DNA of 49,896 bases from Natrialba hulunbeirensis JCM 10989 (GCF_000337575.1 NZ_AOIM01000012.1:22717-72612), one strand, 5' to 3'. Numbered from the stretch's first letter, positions 15,953 through 25,928 are shown. Numbers and translations: made by a program. Notes: generated by a model from the letters alone, not told the origin.

Positions 15953-16660
15953 ATGGCATACGAGCGACAGGCAGCCAGCGGTTTTCGGGAAATCGACCGC
16001 TGGGAGGACGGAGTTGGCTGGCTGGCTCATCCCGACGAACTCGGCCAGCGGGCGAGTCACGCCGTCGTCGGCGAGTCAGGCGTCTGGCTGCTCGACCCGC
16101 TCTGGGCACCCGGCGTCGACGACCTGATCGACGACCTCGCCGAGGAGCACGACACCGCGGTCGCCGGCGTCGCAATCTGTTCGTGCTGGCACACGCGCGA
16201 CGCGGATCGGTTCGCGCGGCGGTACGACGTTCCCATCGTCATTCCGGAGTGGATGGGGCGCGTCGACGACCGAACGACGGCTCCGATCGAGCGCTACGCC
16301 GACTCGTTCGATCCCGCCGTCGAGATCGTCCGCCGCCAGCCGATCCCGCTCTGGGACGAGGCGATCCTCTACTGGGATAGCCACGACACACTGTACACCC
16401 CCGAATCGATCGGTACGGCGGCCCCCTTCCTCGTCGACGACGAGCGCCTCGGTCTCGAACTCTTCTTCCGACTCGACCCGCCCCACTCGCTGCGCGAGTA
16501 CGAACCCGACCGCGTCATCGTCGGCCACGGCGTCGGCATTGTCGACGATGCGACGCGGGCACTCGAGTACGCCCTGGCTGGCGCTCGGCGTCGGTTTCCG
16601 CGGGCGGTACTCGAGAACGGGCCGGGGACGGCACGGTCGCTGGTGGGGGCGCTCCGGTAG
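15953..16660 (+). CDS. degenerate metallo-beta-lactamase-like protein
   Basis: This 235-residue protein has MBL-fold features. Beta strands at the N terminus contain SGVWLLDPLW, a metal-motif-like region reads CSCWHTRDADRF (residues 81-92) where an HxHxDH motif would be, and the C-terminal strand is RVIVGHGVGI (about 190-199). Most metal ligands of the canonical HxHxDH are replaced, so it may be catalytically dead or have a different site. I know no specific function. It follows bax1 by 72 bp on the same strand, so the two may be co-transcribed. Confidence 0.55.
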   Translation: MAYERQAASGFREIDRWEDGVGWLAHPDELGQRASHAVVGESGVWLLDPLWAPGVDDLIDDLAEEHDTAVAGVAICSCWHTRDADRFARRYDVPIVIPEWMGRVDDRTTAPIERYADSFDPAVEIVRRQPIPLWDEAILYWDSHDTLYTPESIGTAAPFLVDDERLGLELFFRLDPPHSLREYEPDRVIVGHGVGIVDDATRALEYALAGARRRFPRAVLENGPGTARSLVGALR

Positions 16661-16815
16661 CGGGTGGAACGGGTACGTGTTCCCCATTCCACCGAAGCGT
16701 GTCCAGTACCCGTGTGAGTCACTGACGACCATCTCAAAGATGCTGTCAGGGTCGAAGACGCGGGTTCGATCACCAAAAGTGATATTTCAACCCACTGTGA
16801 GAGTGGCTGTAACGG

Positions 16816-16995
16816 ATGAGACGAGAATATAAGTTCGTCGCTGCCGGCACGGCGGTTGCACTCGTTGGGTTTCTGCCGGAACTCTACCTCTTCGTTCGGT
16901 CTTCGCGGGCATTCTTTCTGGCTCTTGGTCTCATGATCGCCTGCTACGGACTGTTCGAGCTGATGCGACACTACGCGAAGTTCGATCTGGCCTGA
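16816..16995 (+). CDS. 59-residue two-helix membrane protein
   Basis: This short gene (59 codons) encodes MRREYKFVAAG followed by two hydrophobic helices (about 7-27 and 33-50) and a short basic/acidic end RHYAKFDLA. The positive N terminus predicts a hairpin with both ends inside. A TATA-like GATATTTC lies about 30 nt upstream, and a small CCACT/AGTGG hairpin lies in between. The family is not recognised. Codon use is normal for the genome, which supports a real gene. Confidence 0.6.
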   Translation: MRREYKFVAAGTAVALVGFLPELYLFVRSSRAFFLALGLMIACYGLFELMRHYAKFDLA

Positions 16996-17055
16996 GATTG
17001 ATTACAGTTGCACTGAAAACGGCTGTCCAGATACAGCGACCGATTCGAACGACGA

Positions 17056-17583
17056 CTACAACTCTCGCTGGCGTCCTTTCGGCACCATCGACCGCAGTTC
17101 GCCGTGGACGTACAGTCCGATGCCGAGCGGTTCGCGCTCGCCCGCAACAGTGTGGGCCGCGATCAAGTATCCCCAGTCGCCGTCCCACTCGAGTTCCTGG
17201 TCCTCGCCGGCGGCGAACCGGCGGGCGGCCTCGCGGTCGAGGTCGATCACGCACTCGCTGGCGTGTGCGCCGAAGCGCTGGACGAAGTCCGTCGTGGGCT
17301 TCCAGTGCTCCTGGCGGGTTCGCAGACAGGTCATGCCGATAGCCTCGATTTCGAGCGGCGAGTCGGCCTCGCCGCTGTAGAGCCAGATCTTGCCCGCGCC
17401 CTTCTCCCAGAAGGTGTAGTCGTCGAACGTTTCAGGCGGAATCGCGAAGCGATCCTCGAAGTAGTCGACGACGGCAGCGCGGCTGACGCGGCCTTCGACG
17501 GTTCGGTCGGCGTCGGTTTCGGGGAGACGCCCGAACTGTTGGCCGTCGTTTTTGTGCAGGTCGGCACTCGAGTCGTCGCTCAT
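17056..17583 (-). CDS. DUF7122/RsmF C-terminal-like RNA-binding protein
   Basis: The 175-residue protein resembles the separate C-terminal domain of RsmF/NOL1-NOP2-fmu methyltransferases. It has an alpha/beta region VVDYFEDRFAIPPETFDDY, a GKIWLYSGE strand, EAIGMTCLRTRQEHWKPTT and a PUA-like end EREPLGIGLYVHGELRSM. Its start overlaps the stop of the methyltransferase gene by one base (TGATG), which indicates translational coupling. I infer that it positions the methyltransferase on rRNA or tRNA. Alternatively it is an independent protein of unknown function. Confidence 0.75.
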   Translation of the reverse strand: MSDDSSADLHKNDGQQFGRLPETDADRTVEGRVSRAAVVDYFEDRFAIPPETFDDYTFWEKGAGKIWLYSGEADSPLEIEAIGMTCLRTRQEHWKPTTDFVQRFGAHASECVIDLDREAARRFAAGEDQELEWDGDWGYLIAAHTVAGEREPLGIGLYVHGELRSMVPKGRQREL

Positions 17584-18491
17584 CAGGCGGTCACCTCCAG
17601 TTTCGCCACGAAGAAGCCGCCGGTGTCGTTGTGGTGGGGGTAGATTCGCGCGGCCTGCTCGAGTGTGGAATCGAACGTCTCGTCTCGCCACTCTGTGAGG
17701 CCGGGTGCGTGCGCCAGTTCGAGGTCGAAGTCCACGACGCGACAGTCCTCCTCGTCGATGGCGTGCTGGACGACGGCCTCGTTTTCCTCCGGCGCGAAGG
17801 TACACGTCGAGTAGACGACGGTGCCGCCCTCGCGGGTCGTCTGGATCGCCCGGCGGAGGATTCCCTTCTGGATGCCTGCGATCGTGTCGATGTGGCCCTC
17901 CGACCAGTTGTCCAGCGCGTCGGGGTTCTTCCGAATCGTTCCCTCGCAGGAGCAGGGTGCGTCCACGAGCGCCCGGTCGAACTCGTCGAACGGGAACCGC
18001 TTCATGGAGTAGTTGCGCGCGTCGTCGTTCGTCACCGCGAGGCTGGTCGCACCGAGGCGCTCGGCGTTGAACCGCAGCGCCGAGATACGCCCGAGGTTGT
18101 TGTCGTTCGCGACGACCGTCCCACGGTCGTCCATCAGCGCGGCGAGCTGGGTTGCCTTCCCACCAGGGGCCGCACAGCAGTCCCAGACGCGCTCGCCGGG
18201 CTGGGGATCGAGGACGACCGGCGGGACCGCCGAGACCTCCTCCTGGCCGTGCGTGAAGCCGTGGAAGGAGGTCCACGTCGACCCCGGCGAGTCCGTCTCG
18301 AGGCGCAATACGCGCGGGTTCCACTCGGCCTGCTCGTACGCGACATCGTCCTCCTCGAGTGCGGCGGTCGCGCGCTCGGCAGAAGCCTTGATCGTGTTCA
18401 CGCGCACGGCGTTGCCGAGCGGGCGCTCGCAGGCGGCGAGGAAGGCCTCGAAGTCGTCGATGATCGGTCGGTACCGCTCGAATGGCTCCAT
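17583..18491 (-). CDS. RNA cytosine-C5 methyltransferase (RsmB/NOP2/Sun family)
   Basis: This 302-residue SAM-dependent m5C methyltransferase acts on tRNA or rRNA. The SAM motif I reads WDCCAAPGGKATQLAALM (about 104-121). The two catalytic cysteines lie in DAPCSCEGTIRKNPD (motif IV) and VVYSTCTFAPEENE (motif VI). The N-terminal AVRVNTIKAS tract is the usual start of this family. It lacks the C-terminal RNA-binding domain found in RsmF, which appears to be encoded by the next, overlapping gene (17056-17583). It is divergent from the PAC2 gene. Confidence 0.92.
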   Translation of the reverse strand: MEPFERYRPIIDDFEAFLAACERPLGNAVRVNTIKASAERATAALEEDDVAYEQAEWNPRVLRLETDSPGSTWTSFHGFTHGQEEVSAVPPVVLDPQPGERVWDCCAAPGGKATQLAALMDDRGTVVANDNNLGRISALRFNAERLGATSLAVTNDDARNYSMKRFPFDEFDRALVDAPCSCEGTIRKNPDALDNWSEGHIDTIAGIQKGILRRAIQTTREGGTVVYSTCTFAPEENEAVVQHAIDEEDCRVVDFDLELAHAPGLTEWRDETFDSTLEQAARIYPHHNDTGGFFVAKLEVTA

Positions 18492-18573
18492 TGGCCTCTG
18501 ATTTGATTGCCCGGCGTTTGTGGGTTTCGAAGGCCGGGCCGATTGCGTTGGGTTCGCTCGCCGGCAGCGTCGT

Positions 18574-18581
18574 CGTTTTTA
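18574..18581 (+). promoter_or_regulatory. TATA box of the PAC2 gene
   Basis: TTTTTATG lies about 30 nt before ATG 18608. It supports that start over the longer in-frame opening at 18482, which would run back through the promoter and into the divergent methyltransferase gene. Confidence 0.5.
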
Positions 18582-18607
18582 TGCCCACTCGCAGAGTCTG
18601 CCAACAC

Positions 18608-19354
18608 ATGGCACGAATCAGCCTGCAGGGACCAGAGGCCGATCTCGATGACCCAACGTTCGTCGAAGGCTTTCCCGGCATCGGGCTCGTCGGCAAAATC
18701 GCGACTGACCACCTCGTCGACGAGTTCGACATGCGTTACTACGCGAGCGTCCACTGTCAGGGGTTGCCTCGAATCGGCGTCTACCGGAGTGGTGACCGAA
18801 CCGCTCGGCCGCCCGTGCGACTCTACGTCAGCGAGGAACACGACCTGCTCGCACTGCAGAGCGACGCCCCGATCCGACCGGAGGCGCTCGACGACGTCGC
18901 CGAGTGCGTGACGAGTTGGCTCATCGACTACGACGCGACGCCGCTGTACCTGAGCGGACTGCCAGCCGACCGGGACAACGGCGAGCGGCCGGACCTCTAC
19001 GGCGTCGGAACGGGTAGTGCACCCGATCTCCTCGACGATCGCGAGATCGACGTTCCACCGGAAGACGGCGTCGTCACCGGTCCTACGGGTGCGCTCATCA
19101 ACCACGCGGCTCAGGCCGGCTACGACAGCCTCGGGCTCGTCGTCGAGTGCAGTCCGCAGTTCCCCGACCCGGAAGCAGCGAGCGTCCTCCTCGAGGACGC
19201 CGTCGCACCACTGGCCGACCTCTCGGTCGACGTGCAGCACCTCGTCGACCGCGCCGAGGAGATCCGTGAGAAACGCGAGCAGCTCGCACAGCAGATGCAG
19301 GCAGTCGGTCAGGAACAGAGCACGCAGGCACAGCCGCTTCGGATGTATCAGTAA
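18608..19354 (+). CDS. PAC2-family proteasome assembly chaperone-like protein
   Basis: This 248-residue protein carries the PAC2 signature near the N terminus: FVEGFPGIGLVGKIATDHLV. The central alpha/beta core includes GVVTGPTGALINHAAQAGYDSLGLVVE, and the C terminus is a coiled coil (RAEEIREKREQLAQQMQAV) ending LRMYQ. Archaeal homologues (PbaA/PbaB type) assist or bind the proteasome. The terminal hydrophobic-Tyr-X motif LRMYQ may contact the 20S particle, which is inference. No proteasome genes are nearby. It may be co-transcribed with the reductase 111 bp downstream. Confidence 0.87.
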   Translation: MARISLQGPEADLDDPTFVEGFPGIGLVGKIATDHLVDEFDMRYYASVHCQGLPRIGVYRSGDRTARPPVRLYVSEEHDLLALQSDAPIRPEALDDVAECVTSWLIDYDATPLYLSGLPADRDNGERPDLYGVGTGSAPDLLDDREIDVPPEDGVVTGPTGALINHAAQAGYDSLGLVVECSPQFPDPEAASVLLEDAVAPLADLSVDVQHLVDRAEEIREKREQLAQQMQAVGQEQSTQAQPLRMYQ

Positions 19355-19465
19355 GCCGATTTCGTCTCCGGAGAAGGCGACGACCCACGCAATTCCGTCG
19401 TCTCCGCGGCATCAAAACAGTTCCCACGTATTTTTAATTCCCGACACCCTTCAACGTGATTAGAG

Positions 19466-20842
19466 ATGACTTCGGCTACCGAGGCCTACGATATCGTGGT
19501 CGTCGGCGGGGGGACTGCCGGCTGCTTCGCTGCGACGACCGCCGCCAAGGAGGGGCTCGACGTCGTCCTCCTCGAGCGTAAAACCGAGGAGGAGGGGGGC
19601 TACATCGCCTGTGGGGACGGCATCAAGGGGAAGAGCTCCTTCCCCGACGTGCTCGACCGCCAGCGGCTCAAAGATGAGGCGTTCACCAACCAGGGGATCG
19701 AACGCGCCATCTTCGAGAACCCACAGAGTGACGAGCGTCTCGAGATCCCGTTCAACGAAACCGGCGGCGTCGTCGACCGCTGGAAGTACGGCCAGATCCT
19801 CCTGGAGGAAACCGACCGCGCCGGCGTCGACATCCACTACAACACCGTCGTCAACGACGTCATCCAGCCGAACGGCACCGTCGAGGGCGTGACTGCGATT
19901 CGGGACGGCGAGGTACTCGAGTACCGATCCGATGTCGTCATCGACGGCGCGGGTGCGCTCTCGGTGTTGCAGGACAAGGCGGACCTCTCGGCGTCGTCGT
20001 TCGATACGAACGTCAACTACTCGCAGTTCTGTTCGGCGTATCGCGAGGTACTCGAGGTGCCGGAGCCGGTCGAGTGGGACGACGCGCTCGTCTTCAAGCC
20101 GACCGAGGAACTGGGCTATCTCTGGTACTTCCCGCGCTCGGCGACGGAGATCAACGCCGGGCTGGGGTTCCAGATGAGCCAGGAACCGATGGAGTTGGTC
20201 GACGCGCTCAAAGACGACATCGCCAATCGGGCGGAGTTTCAGGACGCGACGGTGAAGAACAAGCTTGGTGCCGCCCTCCCGACCCGTCGGCCGTACGACT
20301 CGGCGGTCCACCCCGGATACGTGGCCGTCGGTGACGCGGCGGGGCACGTCAACCCCTGTACCGGCGGTGGTATTCCGGGTGCTGCAAAGGGTGGCCACTG
20401 GGCGGCAAAGATCGCCGTCGACGCGATTTCCGACGGGGACGTGAGCGAGGCGGCCCTCTGGGAGTACAACCAGCGCGTCCAGACGGACTTCGGCAAGCGC
20501 TTCGCGGCGATGGATCTCTACAACATCTTCGGCACTGCACAGGAACTGGACGACCTCGTTTCGGTCCTCACGGCGATGCCGGGCCAACAGCTCGTCGATG
20601 CGATCGGCAAGAAGGGAACCGCCGATATGAGCCTCGGACTCAAGCTCAAGACGCTGATCAAGACATTCGGTCACTGGGATACGCTCTACGACCTCTACAA
20701 GGTCCAGCAGGCTGCCGGCTCGCTCAAGGGCGTCTACGACAGCTATCCGGACAGCCCCGACCACTTCGACGCCTGGCGCTCGGAGCGCGACAGCGTGCTC
20801 GACCGGGTCTACGATATCAGCGGCGCTGAGCCGAAGTACTGA
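19466..20842 (+). CDS. geranylgeranyl reductase family protein
   Basis: This FAD-dependent reductase saturates the prenyl chains of archaeal lipids or other isoprenoids. The 458-residue product starts with a dinucleotide-binding motif DIVVVGGGTAGCFAATTAA (about 9-27). It has the family's GYIACGDGIKG tract near 45-55 and the second FAD contact YVAVGDAAGHVNPCTGGGI (about 286-304). A TTTTTAAT promoter box lies about 30 nt upstream. Whether it acts on phospholipids, menaquinone or other prenyls cannot be told from sequence alone. Confidence 0.88.
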   Translation: MTSATEAYDIVVVGGGTAGCFAATTAAKEGLDVVLLERKTEEEGGYIACGDGIKGKSSFPDVLDRQRLKDEAFTNQGIERAIFENPQSDERLEIPFNETGGVVDRWKYGQILLEETDRAGVDIHYNTVVNDVIQPNGTVEGVTAIRDGEVLEYRSDVVIDGAGALSVLQDKADLSASSFDTNVNYSQFCSAYREVLEVPEPVEWDDALVFKPTEELGYLWYFPRSATEINAGLGFQMSQEPMELVDALKDDIANRAEFQDATVKNKLGAALPTRRPYDSAVHPGYVAVGDAAGHVNPCTGGGIPGAAKGGHWAAKIAVDAISDGDVSEAALWEYNQRVQTDFGKRFAAMDLYNIFGTAQELDDLVSVLTAMPGQQLVDAIGKKGTADMSLGLKLKTLIKTFGHWDTLYDLYKVQQAAGSLKGVYDSYPDSPDHFDAWRSERDSVLDRVYDISGAEPKY

Positions 20843-20952
20843 GAATGCTGGTTCTGGAATCGATCATACGTATCTGACCTGGCCGAATTCACCGAAAGGT
20901 AATCCACTCACGCACTCATAAGACATTTATCACGATAAGCGCTAATCAAACT

Positions 20953-21426
20953 GTGAATCGGCGTGACATCCTCGCTACTACCGGAGTGTCTCTTTCTGTC
21001 GCGACTCTTGGCTGTGTACAGCGAACAGCGAACAACACTACCGGAACGTCGGATGAAGGCACGGGTCGAGCGGACACGATATACATCGAGAACGAAAACG
21101 AGAGCGAGTCCGTCGTCGAACTGGTTGTCACAGAATCCGATGGCACCGTTGTTATCGATCAAGAGTACGTGATACCCGGGAAAACGGGAATAGAGATACC
21201 CGAAATTGGAGAACGAGGGAACGAATATGCAGTCGTTGTGACTCACGAGGATACCATCGAGGAATCCGAATGGAGCGTCAGAGAGTGCGGCGGTGATGGT
21301 TCGACTGATCTCTCAATACAACTCTCTGAGAGGAATACCTTCGTTGGCACGGAAGGGTGTGATGAACTATCAGCTGGAATACAGCCGGACCTAACATACG
21401 GCAATCACGAGGAATACACCTCGTGA
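20953..21426 (+). CDS. small Tat lipoprotein, atypical codon use
   Basis: This 157-residue protein starts at GTG with a Tat signal NRRDILATTG and lipobox TLGC (around residue 21). A beta-rich domain follows, with an ENENESESVVELVV strand, EYVIPGKTGIEIPEIG and HEDTIEESEWSVRECGG. It has Cys pairs near the C terminus. Codons include several ATA, AGA and AAA, and the GC content is visibly lower than in the neighbours, which suggests recent acquisition. A TATA-like ATTTATC lies at about 20923-20929. The domain is not recognised; the layout resembles other small haloarchaeal exported Ig-like lipoproteins. Confidence 0.65.
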   Translation: MNRRDILATTGVSLSVATLGCVQRTANNTTGTSDEGTGRADTIYIENENESESVVELVVTESDGTVVIDQEYVIPGKTGIEIPEIGERGNEYAVVVTHEDTIEESEWSVRECGGDGSTDLSIQLSERNTFVGTEGCDELSAGIQPDLTYGNHEEYTS

Positions 21427-21496
21427 CACGTCTGGTTCTCTCCGGCGCAGAGCCGACGTACTAACGCTGGACTGCGTTTCTCGCTTCTCGGAACCC

Positions 21497-21697
21497 CTAC
21501 CGAACCCGCCGATACGCACGAAGCAACACCGAGGCTGCCGTTCCGACGCCTGGAATCCGCGAGGAGAGGGCTGCAGCCCCGAGGAGGAAGAGCCCGCTCG
21601 CCCGTCGGCCTCGCACGAACTCCATCACCGCGTCGATCACTGTCGTCGCTGTGCTCGCCTTCGTGAGCGCGTCCACTCGAGTACTGGTTGTTGTCAT
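21497..21697 (-). CDS. small hypothetical protein
   Basis: The 66-residue product has a Thr-rich start, a basic stretch EFVRGRRASG and one hydrophobic segment (GLFLLGAAALSSRIPGVGTAASVLL), possibly a membrane anchor or amphipathic helix. I chose ATG 21697 because the longer opening to 21775 adds Cys-rich sequence. No family is recognised. It is divergent from the first amidase. Confidence 0.45.
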   Translation of the reverse strand: MTTTSTRVDALTKASTATTVIDAVMEFVRGRRASGLFLLGAAALSSRIPGVGTAASVLLRAYRRVR

Positions 21698-21891
21698 TGG
21701 ACAGCAAAATGGACGAGTTCCGCAGCAAAACACGAGCGGCCTGCGCGTGCCGAGTGGGGGCTGGTGGTGCGCCACGGCGCTGGTGGATCGCTGCTGTCAT
21801 TGGAACCCGACAGCCAGACCGCGGCCTGTCACCCAGCGGACGATAGATTCAGGTTCCTTCTCCGAGACGACCCGGTAGACACGACCCACAG

Positions 21892-23421
21892 ATGCCCACA
21901 CACCACACAGACTCGTTCGACCTGCTCGAGACCAGCGTCGCAGCCGTTCACGACGCGATGGCCGACGGCGCGGTCACCGCCGAAGAACTCGTCGAGCGCT
22001 ACCTGACGCGAATCGACGCCTACGACGACGAGCTGAACGCGATCCTGACGGTGAACGACCGGGCTCGCGACCGCGCCCGCGATCTCGACGCGCAGTTCGA
22101 ACGCGACGGGTTCGTCGGGCCGCTCCACGGCGTTCCGACGATCATCAAGGACAACCACGACACCCACGATATGCCGACCACGGCGGGGTCGACGACACTC
22201 GCGGATTCACAGCCGTCGCGTGACGCGTTCGTCGTCGACCAGCTTCGGGAAGCTGGTGCGATCATCATCGCGAAGGCGAACCTACAGGAACTCTCCTTCG
22301 GCGTCGACACGATCAGTTCGCTCGGCGGCGCGACGCGAAACGCCTACGATCTCGAGCACCGGCCGTCCGGCTCGAGCGGCGGCACCGCCGCGGCTATCGC
22401 CGCGAACCTGGGCCTCGTCGGAACCGGGAGCGACACCTGCTCGTCGAATCGCTCGCCGCCCGCGTTCAACGATCTCGTCGGCGTTCGCCCGACCAGAGGC
22501 CTGTGCAGTCGAACCGGGCTCGTCCCCCTCAGCGAAACGCAGGACACGCCCGGCCCCATCGCGCGAACCGTCGACGACGCCGCTCGACTACTCGAGGTCA
22601 TGGCCGGCTACGATCCCGAGGACCCGGTCACGGCCAGCGGCGTCGGGCAAGTTCCCGACGACGGCTACACTGCCCACCTCGATGCGGACGGCCTCGACGA
22701 TGCCAGAATCGGGATCGCTCGACAGTTCTTCGGCCTCCAGGGAGATGCCGACGAGTACGAGGCCGTCTCCGAAGACGACGCCGCAGCCGTGACGAGCGTG
22801 CTCGAGTCCGCCATCGACGACCTCGAGGCGGCCGGCGCGACGATCGTCGATCCGGTCGACGTCGTCGACACGAACTGGCTCCTGAGCGCTCGTGTGCTCG
22901 CATACGAGTTCGCCCGAGACTTCGACGCGTATCTCGAGACGCTCGGCGATGCTGCCCCACAGGAGTCACTCGCAGCCGTCGTCGACTCCGGCGAACTCGC
23001 GCCGTCGATCGAGGCCCGATTCGAGGGCGGTGACATCCTCGGAACTGATCAGGACTCGCTCGACGAAAATACGGGCTACCTCCGCCGCCTCGAGCGCCGC
23101 AAGGAGCTTCGCGATACTGTCCTGGCGACGCTGGCCGACCACGACCTCGACGCCCTGCTGTACCCGCCCTCGACGGTTCCGCCGGTCACCGTCGACGACC
23201 ACCAGCCGTTCGAGGAGATGAACTGTGAACTTTCGGCGCACACGGGGTTGCCCGCGATCGTTACCCCCGCCGGGTTCACCGACGACGGGCTCCCGGTTGG
23301 ACTCGAGTTACTCGGCCGCGCGTTCGCGGAGCCACGGCTGTTCGAACTCGCGTATGCGTTCGAGCAGACGACGGAGAATCGCGTGCCGCCGGAGCAGTTT
23401 GGAGCACTCGAACTCGAGTAA
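21892..23421 (+). CDS. amidase signature family hydrolase (1)
   Basis: This 509-residue enzyme of the amidase signature family hydrolyses amides with a Ser-cisSer-Lys triad. Lys86 is in GVPTIIKDNHD, the cis-Ser is 162 (PSGSSGGTAAAIA) and the nucleophile is Ser185 in GTGSDTCSSNRSPP. The CSSNRS form replaces the common GGS-I-R, as in a recognised subgroup of non-GatA amidases. There is no GatB or GatC nearby, so this is not the tRNA amidotransferase. The natural substrate is unknown. It is followed 65 bp later by a second, only distantly similar amidase. Confidence 0.9.
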   Translation: MPTHHTDSFDLLETSVAAVHDAMADGAVTAEELVERYLTRIDAYDDELNAILTVNDRARDRARDLDAQFERDGFVGPLHGVPTIIKDNHDTHDMPTTAGSTTLADSQPSRDAFVVDQLREAGAIIIAKANLQELSFGVDTISSLGGATRNAYDLEHRPSGSSGGTAAAIAANLGLVGTGSDTCSSNRSPPAFNDLVGVRPTRGLCSRTGLVPLSETQDTPGPIARTVDDAARLLEVMAGYDPEDPVTASGVGQVPDDGYTAHLDADGLDDARIGIARQFFGLQGDADEYEAVSEDDAAAVTSVLESAIDDLEAAGATIVDPVDVVDTNWLLSARVLAYEFARDFDAYLETLGDAAPQESLAAVVDSGELAPSIEARFEGGDILGTDQDSLDENTGYLRRLERRKELRDTVLATLADHDLDALLYPPSTVPPVTVDDHQPFEEMNCELSAHTGLPAIVTPAGFTDDGLPVGLELLGRAFAEPRLFELAYAFEQTTENRVPPEQFGALELE

Positions 23422-23486
23422 GCGAGCCATGCAACGAGCGCGCCAGCCGAGCAAACGTATATTCCACTCCGTGAGACAATACGGGT

Positions 23487-24974
23487 ATGTCACGCGAGCG
23501 CCACGAAACGGATAGTCTCGACGAGTCGGCACTCACGCGGCTGTCAGCCACCGAACTCGCGAGTCGAATCAGGGACGGCGAGGTAACCGCCACCGAAGCG
23601 GTGGAGGCGCATCTCGACCGAATCGACGCACGCGACGACGAAATCAACGCCTTCGTCACCGTTTGTGCCGACGAGGCGCGCGAGGCAGCCGCCGAAGCGG
23701 ACCGGGTACTCGAGTCCGCCGGCGCTGACGCCCCGGACGGGAGCGGCGATAGCGACGAACAGATCGGCCCCCTCCACGGTGTCCCCATCGCACTCAAGGA
23801 CCTCGGATCGCTGAAGGAGGGCCTGCCCTACACCTTCGGCTCGACGCTGTTTTCCGACTTCGTGGCACCCAAAACGGCCGTCACCGTCGCGCGACTCGAG
23901 GATGCCGGTGCGATCGTGCTCGGGACGACGAACACGCCCGAGTTCGGCCACAAGGGGACGACGACCAACGACGTCATCGGGGCGACGGCGTCGCCGATCG
24001 ACACCGAACTGAACGCGGGCGGCTCCTCCGGCGGCTCCGCAGCGGCGGTCGCGGCGGGAATGACACCCGTCGCAACTGGCAGCGACGCGGGCGGCTCGCT
24101 TCGCATTCCGGCGGCCGCCTGCGGCGTCTACGGCTTCAAGCCGACGTTCGGTCTCGTGCCCTCGGTCAGCCGTCCGAATGGCTTCGGCCGGGCGCGACAC
24201 CACGTCACGAAGGGGCCACTCTCGCGCACGGTCGCCGACTCGGCTGCGCTCCTCTCGGCAATGGCCGGCCACCATCCCGGTGATCCCGAGAGCGTCCCCG
24301 TCGATATCGCGTTCCGGGACGCTGTACAGGAGCCGTCCACCGATCTGCGGATCGCCTACAGCCCGGCTCTCGACGTCTTCCCGGTCACGGACGCGGTTCG
24401 CTCGGTCGTCGACGACGCGGTGGCGTCGTTCGAGGACGCAGGTGCTACCGTCGAGGAGGTCTCCGTCGACCACGGCTACGAACTGGACGACCTCATCGAG
24501 GCGGTGATCCCGACGTTCACGACGTCGATGCTCGAGAGCGCCACCGTCACCGCGGAGTCCCACGGCGTCGACCTGCGCGACCATCCCGAGACGATCACCG
24601 ACAGCCTCTCCCGGATGCTCGAACTGGGCGAGCAGTACGGCCCCGCCGACATCGCGCGCTCTGACATCGCCCGGACGGCCATCTTCGACGCCGTGCAGGA
24701 TGTGCTCTCCGAGTACGACCTGCTCGTGACGCCAACGCTCTCGCGCGCCAACGTTGGCCTCCACGAAGACCTGGACGCAGAAGCCTGGGAGTGGCCGCTC
24801 ACCTGGCCGTTCAACTGGACCGGCCACCCCGCCGCCTCCGCGCCCGCCGGGCTCACGGACGCGGGACACCCCGTCGGACTCCAGCTCGTCGGCCCGCGCT
24901 TCGGAGATGATACCGTGCTCGCCGGGAGCGCGGTACTCGAGTCCCACCGGCCCTGGGACCATCTGTACGAGTGA
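23487..24974 (+). CDS. amidase signature family hydrolase (2)
   Basis: A 495-residue amidase with the classical triad: Lys104 (GVPIALKDLG), cis-Ser181 (NAGGSSGGSAAA) and nucleophile Ser204 (GSDAGGSLRIPAA). Length and motifs are complete, so it should be active. A TATA box CGTATATT (23457-23464) sits 27 nt upstream, so it has its own promoter although it follows amidase 1 closely. Substrate unknown. The pair probably arose from different lineages rather than tandem duplication, because the active-site stretches differ. Confidence 0.9.
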   Translation: MSRERHETDSLDESALTRLSATELASRIRDGEVTATEAVEAHLDRIDARDDEINAFVTVCADEAREAAAEADRVLESAGADAPDGSGDSDEQIGPLHGVPIALKDLGSLKEGLPYTFGSTLFSDFVAPKTAVTVARLEDAGAIVLGTTNTPEFGHKGTTTNDVIGATASPIDTELNAGGSSGGSAAAVAAGMTPVATGSDAGGSLRIPAAACGVYGFKPTFGLVPSVSRPNGFGRARHHVTKGPLSRTVADSAALLSAMAGHHPGDPESVPVDIAFRDAVQEPSTDLRIAYSPALDVFPVTDAVRSVVDDAVASFEDAGATVEEVSVDHGYELDDLIEAVIPTFTTSMLESATVTAESHGVDLRDHPETITDSLSRMLELGEQYGPADIARSDIARTAIFDAVQDVLSEYDLLVTPTLSRANVGLHEDLDAEAWEWPLTWPFNWTGHPAASAPAGLTDAGHPVGLQLVGPRFGDDTVLAGSAVLESHRPWDHLYE

Positions 24975-25085
24975 CCACTGGCACGACCTGCCTGTACATG
25001 GTGATCACTGGCACGCGTTCACAACCGCTCTCCGCCCGCCGCCGCAACCCCAATCCATTTTCGCATCCCGTTCTTCTCGTCGGAT

Positions 25086-25928
<843 letters not shown>

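Noticed and set aside
23544..24962. 472-codon minus-strand frame opposite amidase 2
   Set aside because: It is a shadow of the amidase gene, with no start context and no recognisable domain.
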